The notes: generated by a model not told the origin, from the sequence alone. Counted from the stretch's first letter, positions 27,501 through 38,723 are shown. The stretch: 64,000 bases of DNA from Helopsaltes ochotensis (GCA_013400155.1 VXBM01001299.1:124001-188000), one strand, 5' to 3'. Numbers and translations: made by a program.

Positions 27501-29936
27501 TTGATTGGAATTTTTTTCACAATACTGAGTATGTAATATGTCAGTAATTCACGGTCTGTTGACAGAATAAATTTAAACAAATGAATTTGCTTCTTGTATC
27601 TTTTCCTGTTTTCATTGCAGACTGCACAAATGAGAACTGAAATAGATGAGGAAAGAATCTTTTGAGCAATGCATGATAGTCAGGAAATGTAAGCCTTTTG
27701 TGTACAGACTGACAAGAGTGATAGTGTTTTAAAAGCAGGAGAATAGTATTGGTAAGGCAATCTATAACTCTTTCCCCCCCTGCAAAACCAGAGGATCAGG
27801 TAAGTTAATGTCTGAATGAAGAATGCAGTACAAGATTTCTTCAAATGAATAAATAACCAAGAAAATCAGCTAAATTAGAACAGTGGATTTAAAGCTTTTG
27901 TATCTCGCTTCTAACAGTAAATGAAATAAAGGACATTATAAGAAAATCACAGAAAGGAAATGGAGAATCTGAGGAGACTACTTAAAAGGAACAGATCATG
28001 AAATTTCTAGTGTAAAGTGGCAGATGGCACTACCTGATGTAGCACAAGCATGTCCCCATTGAGCTTCATGAAAAAGCTGTACAGTTTGTATCATTGTGTG
28101 GCTACTACACTTCCTGGGAAACATTTCTTCATTCTTTAAAAAAATTCCTTTCTTTATGATGGACTGCACCATTAGCTTTTTTGGAACGTATTCCAAGTTT
28201 ACTGGATGGGAGTTAATATTTGTCTGAAAAGCTGTATGAATCATATGAGGCTTTTAACATTTTAGTTCTATAACTGTGTGATTGCCACACTGATTACCAT
28301 ACTGTCATTTACCCAGGAGGAAAAACTTCAGAAAAAATGGACATTTACAGTACATTTTTCATTATATATTTTTGTCCTAATTTAGATATTATGAGAGTTA
28401 AGGACCTACTTTTCCCATGAAATGCATTTAGAGTCATAAATCTGTCAATCACCCTTCCCAATTTTAACTGATTTCTGCTCAAAAAATACATCTGGTGGTC
28501 TGGTGGACTACTAGGAACATGCTCAATCACATGTTTAGTTTGAATTAAATTAAAGTGTAGGGGATTTTCTTGCCTTTTTTTTTTTTTTTAAAGTATTCAG
28601 TATCTTGTTCACTCTTCTGATACACAGAGCAACACTTAAACCAACCTCGGAAAGAGGAACCTAACTTTAAGTGGTTTAAATTGTTGTTAGCACTTGGCAG
28701 TTTAGGTGCTATGCCATGTCAAAACATGATTCATTCTGTTGGTACAGGAAGAACTGAAGTAAGTAGTGAATCTCTCAGGATCTTCACATCTCTATTTCCT
28801 TCATAGTTAAGGCCAATGATTGGTGACAGCTTTGTCAGCTCGTCATGTAATGTCATTGGAGAGTCCGTGTAGCTGGCTGACTGTAAATTTTCCCTTTCAC
28901 TTGTTAGAAGGTACAAGCCAGCAGAAGCCTAAAGAGAGATAATTCTCTTATGTAAGTTGGTAGTGGAAAATGTGTGAATGAGACAGCCTTGATTGGTTGT
29001 TTGCTTGTTTGTTTTTTTTTTGGGTTTTTTTTTTTTTCATGCCTTAACCGATTTATAAACTGTTGACTATCTAGCAATACTAAAACTGAATTCTGGAACT
29101 AGTATCTGAACACAGAAGTGCAACTACTTTGTGAACACAGAATTCCTATTGCAGTGCTTTTAAAGCTTCACAGACAGAGGTGAAATTTCATTTTAACTTC
29201 CACATTGTCTCATGCTGTGATGTTTTCCTTCTTCTTTATGGGCAGGTCTTTCCTCATATTTCCCACAGAATTCCCATAGAGGACCTTTGACATGTTCATG
29301 AAGTTATAAAAATATTTGGATGAGCCAGTCTACAAAAATGGAACACCCTACTAAAACCTTACTGGGTAAAATAATATGCAAAAACCAACAAAGACAAGCT
29401 GACTACCTTCGTAATGTTGTCCTTTCAATTTCCCCATTCTGTATCTTTCAACAGTGCCCTGATGCTCATATTTAGCATCTTTGAAGAGCCTTTTTGAAAG
29501 CAAAAGTTCTTATTCTAATGTGTGACATATGAGACTCCATAATAATATGAAGGGTACCTGGGCATGCTTCTTCAAGGTGATTGGGTGGCTTAGAAGCAAC
29601 ACATCAGAGAACTTGTCTCTACAGAAAGATGAAGAAATATCTTTAATGTCTGAAAGAGTGTGGCACAAGCATGGCACAGTATTCAGTTTCAAGGAAGTCT
29701 GGAACAACCAAATTTACTGTTTAAAGTCACCCTAGACATACAGTCTTGAAGATTGAACGATTGTATTGTAATTGGAAAGATAAAAATTCTTCAACACCAA
29801 GATGCAGAAAACTTTCAAAAAGTGAGATTTAGATCCAAATGAGTATTGTAAGAAAAACACTAATGGCAGGGTATCAACATGTACACTTTAGGGAGTTATT
29901 AACCATGTAAGATGTTGAAAGATGCTTCACCTATTT

Positions 29937-29942
<6 letters not shown>

Positions 29943-29969
<27 letters not shown>
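29943..29969. repeat. (TA)n microsatellite
   Basis: About 13 uninterrupted TA dinucleotides lie in AT-rich sequence. It is probably polymorphic in length. Confidence 0.92.
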
Positions 29970-29973
<4 letters not shown>

Positions 29974-30217
29974 CATACCTCTTTATTCTGCCTGCATGAA
30001 TCATATCATTGGTATAAATCTCTTGAAAACTGTGTTCCCTTAGCACTCCTGCTACTGTTTTAGATGGCATCAGGTATGATCTATTAATCTGGACTGTGGA
30101 ACAACAATCCAATTTTTAATCTTTGACAAAAAATACTTAAAGTTTTCTTTAATCAATATCCTTCCATAAAGGGTATGTTAGTATATGGATTAAGGTAAGG
30201 GTATGGACCTGTTTGAA

Positions 30218-30985
30218 GGAGTCCAGGTTGAGGGTTTTGAAGATGATCTGAAGGCTGAAGCATCCCTTGTATGAAGACTGACAGGGAGAGTTGGAGTTGT
30301 TCAGCCTGGAGAAGAGGAAGCTGCAGGCAAACCTTATAAAAGTCTTATGGTACCTAGGGAAGCTACAGAAAAGCTAGAGAGGGACTTTTAGCAAGGGCAT
30401 GTAGTGACACAATTAGGGAGAATGGCTTTGAAGTGAAAGATGGTCGTTTTAGTTTAGATATTGAGAAGAAATTCTTTGTTAGGAGGCTGGTGAGCTGGAA
30501 TTGGTTGCCCAGAGGAGTTGTGAAAGACCCATCCCTGGAAGTGTTCAAGGCCAGGTTGGATGGGACTTTGAAAAACCTGGTCTAGTGGACAGTGTCCCTG
30601 TCCAAGGCTGGGGATTTGGAATTAGGTGATCCTTAAGGTCCTTGCCAACTGAAACTGTTGCATACAGGTAAAACCTTACAAAGGGAAGGCCTTGTAAAAC
30701 CATTGCTGAGGCCTGCTACTTCAGCTAAACAGAAAAGGACTATGGAAAAGTGACCCAGCTGAATTAGAGGTAGAAAAACAAGTTATGTAACCATCGGGTT
30801 AACATCATAGTGTATGGTTCTTGGTTGAATTATGTTTATTATGATTAAAAACTCTCTAGCTGATAACCAGCTAATTGCTTAAAAAGGCTTGGTTTTTGGA
30901 ATAAAGCAGTGCTCCTTTGCACTGCCTGTGGACCCTGCATCACTTCGAACCTTCATCTCACATCAAACCATTCTATGATTCTATG
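30218..30985 (+). mobile_element. CR1 LINE 3' end, split by an LTR insertion
   Basis: This is the longest CR1 3' end in the window. Recognisable blocks appear in order: GTTCAGCCTGGAGAAGAGGA, GAGGGACTTTTAGCA, TTAGATATTGAGAAGAAATT, GGTTGCCCAGAG, CATCCCTGGAAGTGTTCAAG, GCCAGGTTGGATGGGACTTT, and TTAGGTGATCCTTAAGGTCC. The element breaks at 30,655, and its last bases, CATTCTATGATTCTATGA, resume at about 30,969 after a 307-bp LTR. It covers the end of the coding region and the 3' untranslated region and is 5' truncated. The frames are disrupted, so no protein is made. Confidence 0.93.
30656..30962 (+). mobile_element. Solo LTR of an endogenous retrovirus, 307 bp, nested in CR1
   Basis: The insert begins with TG (TGTTGCATAC) and ends with CA (CATCTCACA), as LTRs do. 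It interrupts an otherwise continuous CR1 tail. The flanking 6 bp are TGAAAC (30,650-30,655) and TCAAAC (30,963-30,968), a target-site duplication with one mismatch. An AATAAA signal lies at 30,900-30,905, about 57 bases before the end, where a short R-U5 would follow. A TTAAAAAG motif just upstream could serve as a weak TATA box. No internal retroviral sequence or second LTR is present, so this is a solo LTR left by recombination. A 6-bp duplication is typical of class II (ERVK-like) avian retroviruses, but I cannot name the family. The plus orientation is inferred from the AATAAA. Confidence 0.75.
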
Positions 30986-31303
30986 ATATGCTGTTATAAG
31001 CTATAATTGTTGACCTCTCACACTTGTTACTACTAATTCAGCTTCAGTAGACCACAGTTTGTTAGGAGTCCTTGTTTTCTATTTACCCTGTGGCTTTAGG
31101 TGAAAATACATTCTTCCATTATTGCTACGAGATGGTTCAAAATCTAGACATCTTCAAAAATCTAACTTTAGGAAGAGGAAAGAAGTAATTTTCTAAAATA
31201 AAAATATCAGTATCTGCATTTTTTTTTCTTCTTTCATTTACCCAATTTTTAAGTTCAACTCTTCTTCCAGGCACAGGATAAAATGAGGGAAACCTTGGTA
31301 GGT

Positions 31304-31324
31304 TTTTATTTATTTATTTATTTA
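31304..31324. repeat. (TTTA)n microsatellite
   Basis: Roughly five TTTA units sit directly beside a 22-bp tandem repeat and a reversed CR1 end. Confidence 0.85.
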
Positions 31325-31334
31325 CTCTTTAATC

Positions 31335-31397
31335 AAGAAAGCAATCTACCTTTGGTAAGAAAGCAATCTACCTTTGGTCAGAAAGCAATCTACCTTT
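31335..31397. repeat. 22-bp tandem repeat, 2.9 copies
   Basis: The unit AAGAAAGCAATCTACCTTTG plus GT repeats at 31,335-31,356 and 31,357-31,378. A third, partial copy runs from 31,379 to 31,397. The first two copies are identical, and the third differs at one base before it stops. This points to a recent local duplication. Confidence 0.93.
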
Positions 31398-31414
31398 AAG
31401 AATAACAAAAGTTA

Positions 31415-31512
31415 TAAAATCATAGAATAAAATCATAGAATTATTAAGGTTCCAAGAGCATCAAGTCCCATCCATTTACAGAATAGCATCATCCTTACTA
31501 AACCACATCAAA
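31415..31512 (-). mobile_element. CR1 LINE 3' end, minus strand
   Basis: On the plus strand this reads AAATCATAGAATAAAATCATAG, then ATTAAGGTTCCAAGAGCATC, AAGTCCCATCC and ACTAAACCACATC. That is the reverse complement of a CR1 3' end of the subfamily with ATTAAGGTTGG, AAGTCCAACC and ACTAAACCATGTCC blocks. It is truncated and diverged. It points towards the plus-strand CR1 that ends about 430 bp upstream. Confidence 0.8.
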
Positions 31513-32234
31513 AAATCCTATCAGTTTTGCCTGCTTTTTAGAAGAAAGTTTTGTGCCTTTGCATAGCTTTTCATATCTGTTGCTAGAGTCAGGGTTTCTA
31601 AAAGTTTTGCACAGATAAGACAGTATTCATGCCTATTTCATCAGGTCTATTTTATTTTAGTCAGGAGCTTTCCTTTCTCATGATAGCTGATGCTCCAGTC
31701 AGTGCCTTGATTTGGAGAACTCTATATCATGATTTATTCTTAATCTTTGTCTGATTTGTATAATATAAGAAATGTGATGGAATGAGACTACAAAAAGATG
31801 CTACTGTCACGGACGGTAGTTTTAACCATTATGGGTTATCAAAACAACACTGATTAAATAATCAGGCTTTTGAAGAGTTTGTCACTAAGAAATTGTCAGA
31901 GACAATTTCTGTTAAAATATTTTTACTTTATTGCGCTTGGATTGATTAAGATTTTTTTCAAATTTTTGAAGATAAAACTGTGTTAGTTATGACATTTAGT
32001 ATCATATCAATTCCCTGAGGTCATTGACAGATGGTTAACAGTAAAAAAGAGGAAAATTTTCATTTTTCAATATTTTTTCTCTCAATATGTTGAAAATCTA
32101 CCTACTGTTCAATTGTCTGACAAGACATATTTCTGTATATTGTTTCATTCCTTTGTGTTCTTAAAATGAGTTCTCATTGATGAAAAAGGTTGCCTACAAG
32201 TTATGTAAAACCAAACTTGCCCACTAATGCTCAA

Positions 32235-32840
32235 ATGTGCCTGTTTTCAGAAGAGAGGCACCTATATCCTTACTGGTGCTCTGAAGAGATTTACAATTAG
32301 ATAGATGGGCATCTGAAACCAACCTAATTTGGTAAGATAGGCATGATCCAGAACCGCAGCAGTGCAAAAACCATAGAAGGGAATACAGGTGACCTTGTCC
32401 CTGATAAGTAATAGCTGTGTTAATTACCCAATACAGCATTGCCCCTGATGAGTCATAGCTATATCCGAGAAAGGTAAGTGGGGAGAAGGAATTATAAAGA
32501 AGAATGCTGGGGAGACAGAATCACTGCTGTGAGGTCAGTCTGGGTCTGCAGTCAGAGCCTGTTGTTGGAACCTGCAGTCACAGTCTAGCCAGGTAAAAGC
32601 CTGCAGTCAGAGTCTGCAAACTAATCCATGTACTCGTAGTTTAGCGGGAAATAACCAGCAGTCAGAGGCTGCAAGAGAAACCTAGGAACTTGCTGCAGCC
32701 AGAATCAGTGAATAGTTGGAGTCAGGATGGCTAAGCTGTAAAGAGGAGTAAACCACGACCCTTTTCATGCTGTGATAAACAAGAAGTCTGTGCTTCGGCT
32801 CATTTCTACCCTCTAACAAGAAGGCTGCTGCAACACAGAA
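32235..32840 (+). mobile_element. LTR-like block, family unknown
   Basis: The block has the ordered look of a retroviral LTR. There are two 22-bp imperfect direct repeats (CCTGATAAGTAATAGCT from about 32,399 and CCTGATGAGTCATAGCT from about 32,444, period 44), the second with an AP-1-type TGAGTCA. A TATAAAG follows at 32,493-32,499, then four GCAGTCAG-containing repeats, and a GATAAA at 32,774-32,779 that could be a variant poly(A) signal. I cannot define the ends or a target-site duplication, so the boundaries are guesses. It could instead be an unrelated unique promoter-like sequence. Confidence 0.4.
32546..32672 (+). repeat. Four dispersed CTGCAGTCAGAG-type repeats
   Basis: GCAGTCA motifs occur at 32,548, 32,573, 32,603 and 32,658, most within the context (C)CTGCAGTCAGAGNCTG. 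Spacing is uneven (25, 30 and 55 bp), so this is a clustered short repeat and not a regular satellite. It lies within the LTR-like block. Confidence 0.65.
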
Positions 32841-32879
32841 CTTCTCTATCATAGTGTAAGAAATTGAGGGCTCACTCAA

Positions 32880-35800
32880 GAAGCTGGGAGCTCACTATGC
32901 TAAATACTCTTGGAGCTGAGGGGATCAACATTTTCCTCCCATGAAGAAATGCCTATTAGAAATGGACAGACTAGATACAGAGCTGAAAGGACTCTGTTTT
33001 CTCTGTTTAGGAACTTCTGTTTAGCTTCCTAAATTCTCAGTCAGAAATGTAGATATCAGGATCTTCCTGAATAATATGGCTTGTCTTCTGGAGACATTTC
33101 AGAATTATTTCAGAAGTATCAGAAAATCTAGTTTGAAAATGTTCAGTGTCTACTTAAATTGCCTAAACTCCAATTAGGAAATAAAATAAGTTGCTTTATA
33201 TGGTGATATATCCCATCCTAAAATTGCTGTCTAAGGCAAATGGGTAAATAATTTCCAGTGGAGGCACTTGTGTCTCTTTATTTACTATGAAGATCTGAAT
33301 TTAAATGCAGCGAATTGTGTGCTCTTGGGTCAAGCCCCTCAAATTTCAGTTGGATACTGTGAAATTAGGCCCCTCAATAAGACAGTGTAGTGTCATACTT
33401 AATTTCTGTGGCATGCTGACCATTTAAATATTTCACCCAAACTCCAGTGATACTGAGAGAAGAAAATATGTAAGAATAACTTGAGGTGAGGTGGGAGAGT
33501 ATCTTTGTGCTTGTACCATTTTTTCCTATCACTGTGTGCTAACATTGCATATTTCAGTAGAGTGGACTATCTCCTTTTTCAAAGGAAGATGAGGTCCCAT
33601 CTGCTTTTTGAGCCTGTGATCATGACACTCATTCTAGAATTTTAAAGACCTGATTTCTATGTCTCTATCAGCCACTGGACAAATTACAGACCTGTAATTT
33701 TCAGGTTTTTCTAGACTTTCTGACTAGAGGCAAGGGTCTGATGGGGTTAGGCTTTTTTGGCCAGTATTTGAATGATATGCAAGAGTGATCCTTGAATGAG
33801 AATCTCTACTCAGTTATCAAATGAAGCAGACACTCTTGTGTTGAGGAATTTTAGTGGTGTTTATTCATTTTACAAAAAGGAGAATAATATACACAAACTC
33901 CCTTCAAGTTGCTGTTTAGCTCACATCTGAAATGTGATAACTCAATTATTTAGATTAAATTCATTCCTTAGAAGTTATTTATTGCTATGTTTCATGACAG
34001 CTGACCTAATATGAAAGAGTTTTGAAAATCATTCTCTATGAAGAATAACTAATATATTTCTAATATAAAATGATTTTAATTAATCTTAACTTTACTTTAT
34101 TATAAACTTGCCCTTATTTAATATATGACTTCTTCATTCTACTCTTTTAATAAATTAAAACTTTTAGGAGGGAAAGGACCTTTCGACCTTGTTGGGTCAA
34201 TCATTCATAGAAGAGAGTTGCCTTTTTCCTTTTCATTTCATGCCATGCAATTTTATGAATCAAAATGTTTTGTTGTGTCACCTGGATATCCAGAAAAAGA
34301 TCAGTCTTCAAGACATTATGATAAATTCTTAAGTTAAAAGTTTCTACAGTTAAATAAATGAATGATATAGAACATTGAATAAATCAACAGTTTCTTCAAA
34401 TTTTTAAAAGACTGTTTCCTATCACAATCCAATTTTCTGGTTTTGCTATCATTGCTTTTGTGAAATTTTGTATCCTATTTTTTCCCTATCCACCTCTGAT
34501 TTTATCAAGAACACAAAGAAGCAATCGTAAGGCTAAAATAGATAGTTAACATTTCCCTGGTCACTGAATATATATGAATTCTGATTTATTATTTTGACAT
34601 TTAGGCATAGAAACATTCATATATGTACATAAATACAAGAACATAATGAAGGAGAGTCTGTGATTATTTTTGCAAGATTTAAATTTATAACTTTAAAATT
34701 TATTTAAAATGTAGTATTTTGCTTGCCTTCTATGTCATTGAATAATAACATCATTTGATAGATTTAAAAAACTATTTTTAATAGAATTTTTATATTTTCG
34801 TTTGAAAACCTTAGTTTTCTTCTTTATTATTATACTTTAGGCTCTCATTTTCATCAATAAACTGAAAATCTTTGATCTAAATAAATTTCTAAAAAACTGT
34901 GAGAAACATTTTGATAAAAAATAACATTGACCAGGGATTTTCTGAGAAATGCATATTCAATTTTTTGTTTTGCAAGAGGCATTACCTTATAGCTATTTTC
35001 CCTATAAATGTATATTTATTAGAGAGCTATTGTGTTTCATCCTGATTAGTATTTCACTAATCTGATGAAGCAGGAAATGAATAATAAGAATCTAATAAAA
35101 TTATGGAAAGTCAGTTTATATAGAGCATGCCAAATGACAGAAATTATCCTTTACAATAGAGTGAATACCTCATTAGCAACTGTTCAGAAGATTATGGATC
35201 TCTTAATGCTTACTTTCTTCATGTTTGGCTGCTGGCCTTTTAGCAGTCCAGAAATCCCATCACTAATTATTCCCTATCACCTATCATCTGGCACTCCAAG
35301 TCCTGTCTTCCTTTTCAGCAAAAAAAGGAAAGTCTTTTATGAGAGATTTTCTGACAGTGTATACTTAAGAACATCAATTTACTTCTTTTACTTCTTTTTT
35401 TTTGTCTTTTTAATATTTGACAGAAAAACTTTGCCACTTTCTCTTCTGCTGTCTTCAGGTGTCAGAGTTAGGTTTGAATGATCTTTCTCCTGGGATTTAT
35501 TGAAATAAGTAAATCTTTCTACTTACCCTTTCCTAGATCTTTGATGGGTTTTTCTTTCTGTCTCCATTTTATCTCTTGTAATTTTTACTTCTCCACAATA
35601 CGTCTTGTTATTTCCTCATGAATCTTTCCTTATGAGGACCCCAAAAATGTCACACAGCAAGATTTTGCTAAATCAGGAGGGTTCTAGTGCAACTAAAATA
35701 AAATGTAAATCCAGCAATATTGTGAAATTCAAGGGCTTTCACAAATATGTAGGTAATAGACAATAAAATTATGATATATGCCTAAGAATATTGCCTGTTC

Positions 35801-36214
35801 ATCAGGAAAGAAGACAAAAGAATATTATAATATTTGGAGAATATAGAGGAAGAAGGACTCACTCTCAATGGAAAAGATCAGGTTATGGAACTTAAGCTAG
35901 ACATATGTTGCAACAGGACACAAAAGGAACTCACGGATTCCATCCAGTTCCCAGGGTGAAAAATCCGACCTTCATTATCTGACCCAAGTATATAGCATTT
36001 TCACCCAGACCATGGATTGGAGGACAAGGTTGCCACCTCTCCAACCATATTGGTCAAACCAAAAGTCCATCAATTGTTCCCTCCTCAAGAGAGGAATGAA
36101 AAACATACTTATATTAATATAAACATTACTTCTATTTATAAGACACATTGAGAAAGGATTCAGAAACTATGAAAACATCAGAAAGCTGAAAAAATCAGGG
36201 CAATATACATATGT
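32880..36214. other. AT-rich noncoding stretch, no gene recognised
   Basis: No transposon or exon is recognised between the LTR-like block and the CR1 coding fragment. The 138-codon plus-strand frame at 35,065-35,481 has no domain I know and ends in a T-rich run. Sequence from 34.0 to 35.0 kb is especially AT-rich. Confidence 0.65.
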
Positions 36215-36825
36215 AAGTCCACAGGGTCTGGTAACAAGCAATTAGGTGTGCTGAAGGAGCTGGCTGATGCTGTTGTGAGGCCAGTGTCATTTTATCTCTG
36301 ACAGCTCCTGATTATCCAAGGAGGTTCCTGAAAACTGGAAGAGACCAAAGGCGATTCCCACCTTCAGGAAGGCCAAGAAGGAAGGTATGAGGAATTACAT
36401 CTCAATCTCTGCATAAATAATTGAGCAACTAATCCTGGGAAATATTTTCAAGCACATAAATGACAAAAAGGTCGTCTGGAGCTGCTGGGTGCATAAAGAG
36501 GAAGTCATGTTTGGTCAACCTTAAAACCTTATGTAATGATGTGACTAAGAAGAGGAGAGTAGTGAGTGTTGTTTCTCTTGGCTTTAATAGTTTTAATATT
36601 TTCTCCTGCAATGTCTTGGTAGACAAATTGATAAATTATAGATTAAATAAGTGAGAAGTGACGTGAAGTTAAAACTGGTTGAACAAGTAGGCCCAGAGGA
36701 TTTTGATCAGCAATGCAAAATCCGCTTGGGGACAGATCACAAGTGAGCCAACACTGCTTAGCGATCCTTTCCTCCACTCAACAGTGGTGAGACACATCTG
36801 AAGCGCTGCGTTCTGTCCCTCATAT
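36215..36825 (+). pseudogene. Decayed CR1 ORF2 fragment (reverse-transcriptase region)
   Basis: This follows the avian CR1 reverse-transcriptase coding segment. AGTCCACAGGGTCTGG, GTGCTGAAGGAGCTGGCTGA, GAGGTTCCTGAAAACTGGAA and GAGCAACTAATCCTGGGAAA appear in order. Next come a KSCLVNL-like peptide and a degraded LDFSKAFD-type motif reading LGFNSFN. The later part (AAAACTGGTTGAACAAG, GGGGACAGATCACAAGTG) jumps to ACAGTGGTGAGACACATCTG and CTGCGTTCTGTCC, so a central stretch of the family is missing. Stops and small deletions break the frame, leaving at most a 64-codon open piece. In an intact CR1 this domain would copy the element's RNA into DNA. Here it is dead. No 3' tail follows directly. Confidence 0.88.
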
Positions 36826-38580
36826 AGAAACTGATATAACGTAATGAACTTTTCTGCTTAAAAGATTCCGAAATCACAGTTTCACAGGATTTTCACCACC
36901 AGATACCTAACAACTTTTTCCCTAAATATTTCTAAGTGTTATTTCAGTTCTTATGACTTTACTCCACTAAGCTATAAAAATCCATTTCCCCTTGAAATTT
37001 ATACTCTTCAGCTATTTATAGATTTTCAGTACATTAAATTTCTGTAGTTATTGAGTGAAGTTACAATACAAAATAATATTTTTAATGGCTTCTATTTTGT
37101 TCCAGCAAATTGTTCCTTCACCAGAAGTGTCTAAATATCTAAGTACTTGATTATGCCCATATATCAGGTTTGTACTGAGCTAAATGCTTCAACTGTTTAA
37201 TCAAATAAATTGCAGGTAAAGATCCTACTTGTAGTATTACAGATGGAAGCATCAAAAGTCCACTAATCTGTTGAATGTTATCTCATGCATCTGACAATAT
37301 CAATAAAGAACTCTTAAAATTTTATTTGTATATGATTAAGTGATAAGTGATGGTGAAAAAACCTGCACATTTGTTTTCCTGTTTCTGTGTTTAAAGTATG
37401 TCAAGTGTGGATAAAACATAATATCATGACAGAAATATTTTCAGTGAAGGTCTCAGAAGTGCAGTTGTCTTTTTTTTTCCTTCTTCTTTTTTTTATTTTT
37501 TTTTTCCTCAAGTTAAGCTCTATTTGCTACTTCTCTCTCTCTTTTTCTCCATTCACAAATAATCATGTCTACTTTTGACTACTCTGTTGTAAATGCAAAG
37601 GAAGGTTAAAAGAAAACTTCAATCATGAGCTGTTGCTTTGAGAGACAGCTACCAAAGAGGAAAAGTGGGAAATGAGCTGCAAGTGTTACAGTAAAGTTCA
37701 GTGAACATTGGAGAAGTTGCTGAACTTACACCCAGCTCTAAACATCAGTGCAGTTTGGTATCTAGCTCCGTCTGTAGGCAGGTTCTTGATTGGTTAAGTA
37801 AAAATTCTGATTAACATCTTGACATTCAGGCCCTGAATTAGAGTGGGCAATTCCCTTCTGCTTACCACGAGATATCTTTGAAGGGTTGTACTCTGCAGCA
37901 GAGGTCTGAGTAATTAATAGCTTGGAAACAAATCCAGAAGGATTTAAACTTTAATATATGGCAAACATGTGTAGGGATACTTCCTCAAGAAGGGACTGCC
38001 CACTCAATGCACCAGATAAACTTTATCCTTCCTTAACTCACCGAGCCCTGAATCCTGACTTAAAATGCTTAATTTTTAAAGCTGACAATTTTGCCCATAT
38101 GATTTTTGCAAGCAAGGAATGAAACTTCTGAAGGTTTGAGCAACCTCTAGTTGTTCTACATCTCTTTCACCTTGGGGAATCATACTTGTGTCAAGGACAC
38201 TTTGCCAAGATGTAAACCACCAGGCACTGTGAACGGGCATGATTTTCTGAATTTGATTGTCTCTGAAGTCAACAATGTGAGTTCTGAGTGCAGGAAGTAG
38301 TGTATGAGAATGCATGTCCTCAAATGGAGTAGCATAGGAATAGGGAACTTCGGACTGCCTTGTTTTCCAGGGCTCCCTCCCTTTTTTCTCTCCTCTCAGC
38401 ACAAGGTGAGATGTGTTTGAGTTCCACAAGAGAAAGCTGAACACTGGAGACATCCCTTTCTCAGGCACATCCCTGTGACTACAATCCAACACTTGTTTCT
38501 CCGCTGCTTTCCCAAAATAATGAATTTTGCACTCCTGGCTACACAGCAGTTCAGTCTCGGGAGAAGGAACAGTAAATGCC
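36826..38580. other. AT-rich noncoding stretch, no gene recognised
   Basis: Nothing is recognised apart from a T-rich pyrimidine tract near 37.47-37.51 kb. A minus-strand frame of 173 codons (38,076-38,597) runs into the adjoining ancient repeat. It has no recognisable domain or signal peptide, and its 3' part is low in similarity to anything I know. I treat it as a chance frame. Confidence 0.6.
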
Positions 38581-38602
38581 TCACTCTGATTATTCATGGC
38601 AC

Positions 38603-38723
38603 AATGGTTAGGTCACTCTCCAGGGTGACAGGAGAGATGGATTCAGTCCCCTGTAAGACAATCAGGGCTGGGAATGCAAACCTCTCATTTGCTTAGTGAA
38701 CACTCAAACCACTAGACTATTAA
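38603..38723. repeat. Ancient repeat with two inverted tRNA-like modules
   Basis: The left module reads ATGGTTAGGTCACTC (38,614-38,628), then GATTCAGTCCC (38,640-38,650), resembling the A and B boxes of a tRNA-Glu-like promoter. The right module is inverted: read on the minus strand from 38,723 it gives TCTAGTGGTTTGAGTG, then GAGGTTTGCATTCC. The two modules face each other across about 20 bp. I recall a similar TAGTGGTTAGGGCACTC... GGTTCAATTCCC repeat, in both orientations, from reptile and bird DNA, possibly related to crocodilian hairpin elements. I cannot name the family. No intact tRNA cloverleaf is present. Confidence 0.55.

Larger units (their letters stand above)
17874..30217. other. 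AT-rich noncoding stretch, no gene recognised
   Basis: I find no exon or transposon I can name in these 12 kb. Notable spots are a 9-bp stem hairpin at 18,492-18,519, less AT-rich segments at 20.7-21.0 and 21.6-22.1 kb, a GC-richer patch at 23.23-23.45 kb, and a (TA)n microsatellite at 29.94-29.97 kb. The 153-codon plus-strand frame at 25,641-26,102 starts in ordinary AT-rich sequence and runs through T-rich tracts that give a false hydrophobic stretch. I do not regard it as a gene. Confidence 0.65.

Noticed and set aside
38076..38597. 173-codon minus-strand open frame
   Set aside because: No domain, signal peptide or family resemblance, and its 5' end runs into an ancient repeat. Length alone is not convincing across 64 kb and six frames.
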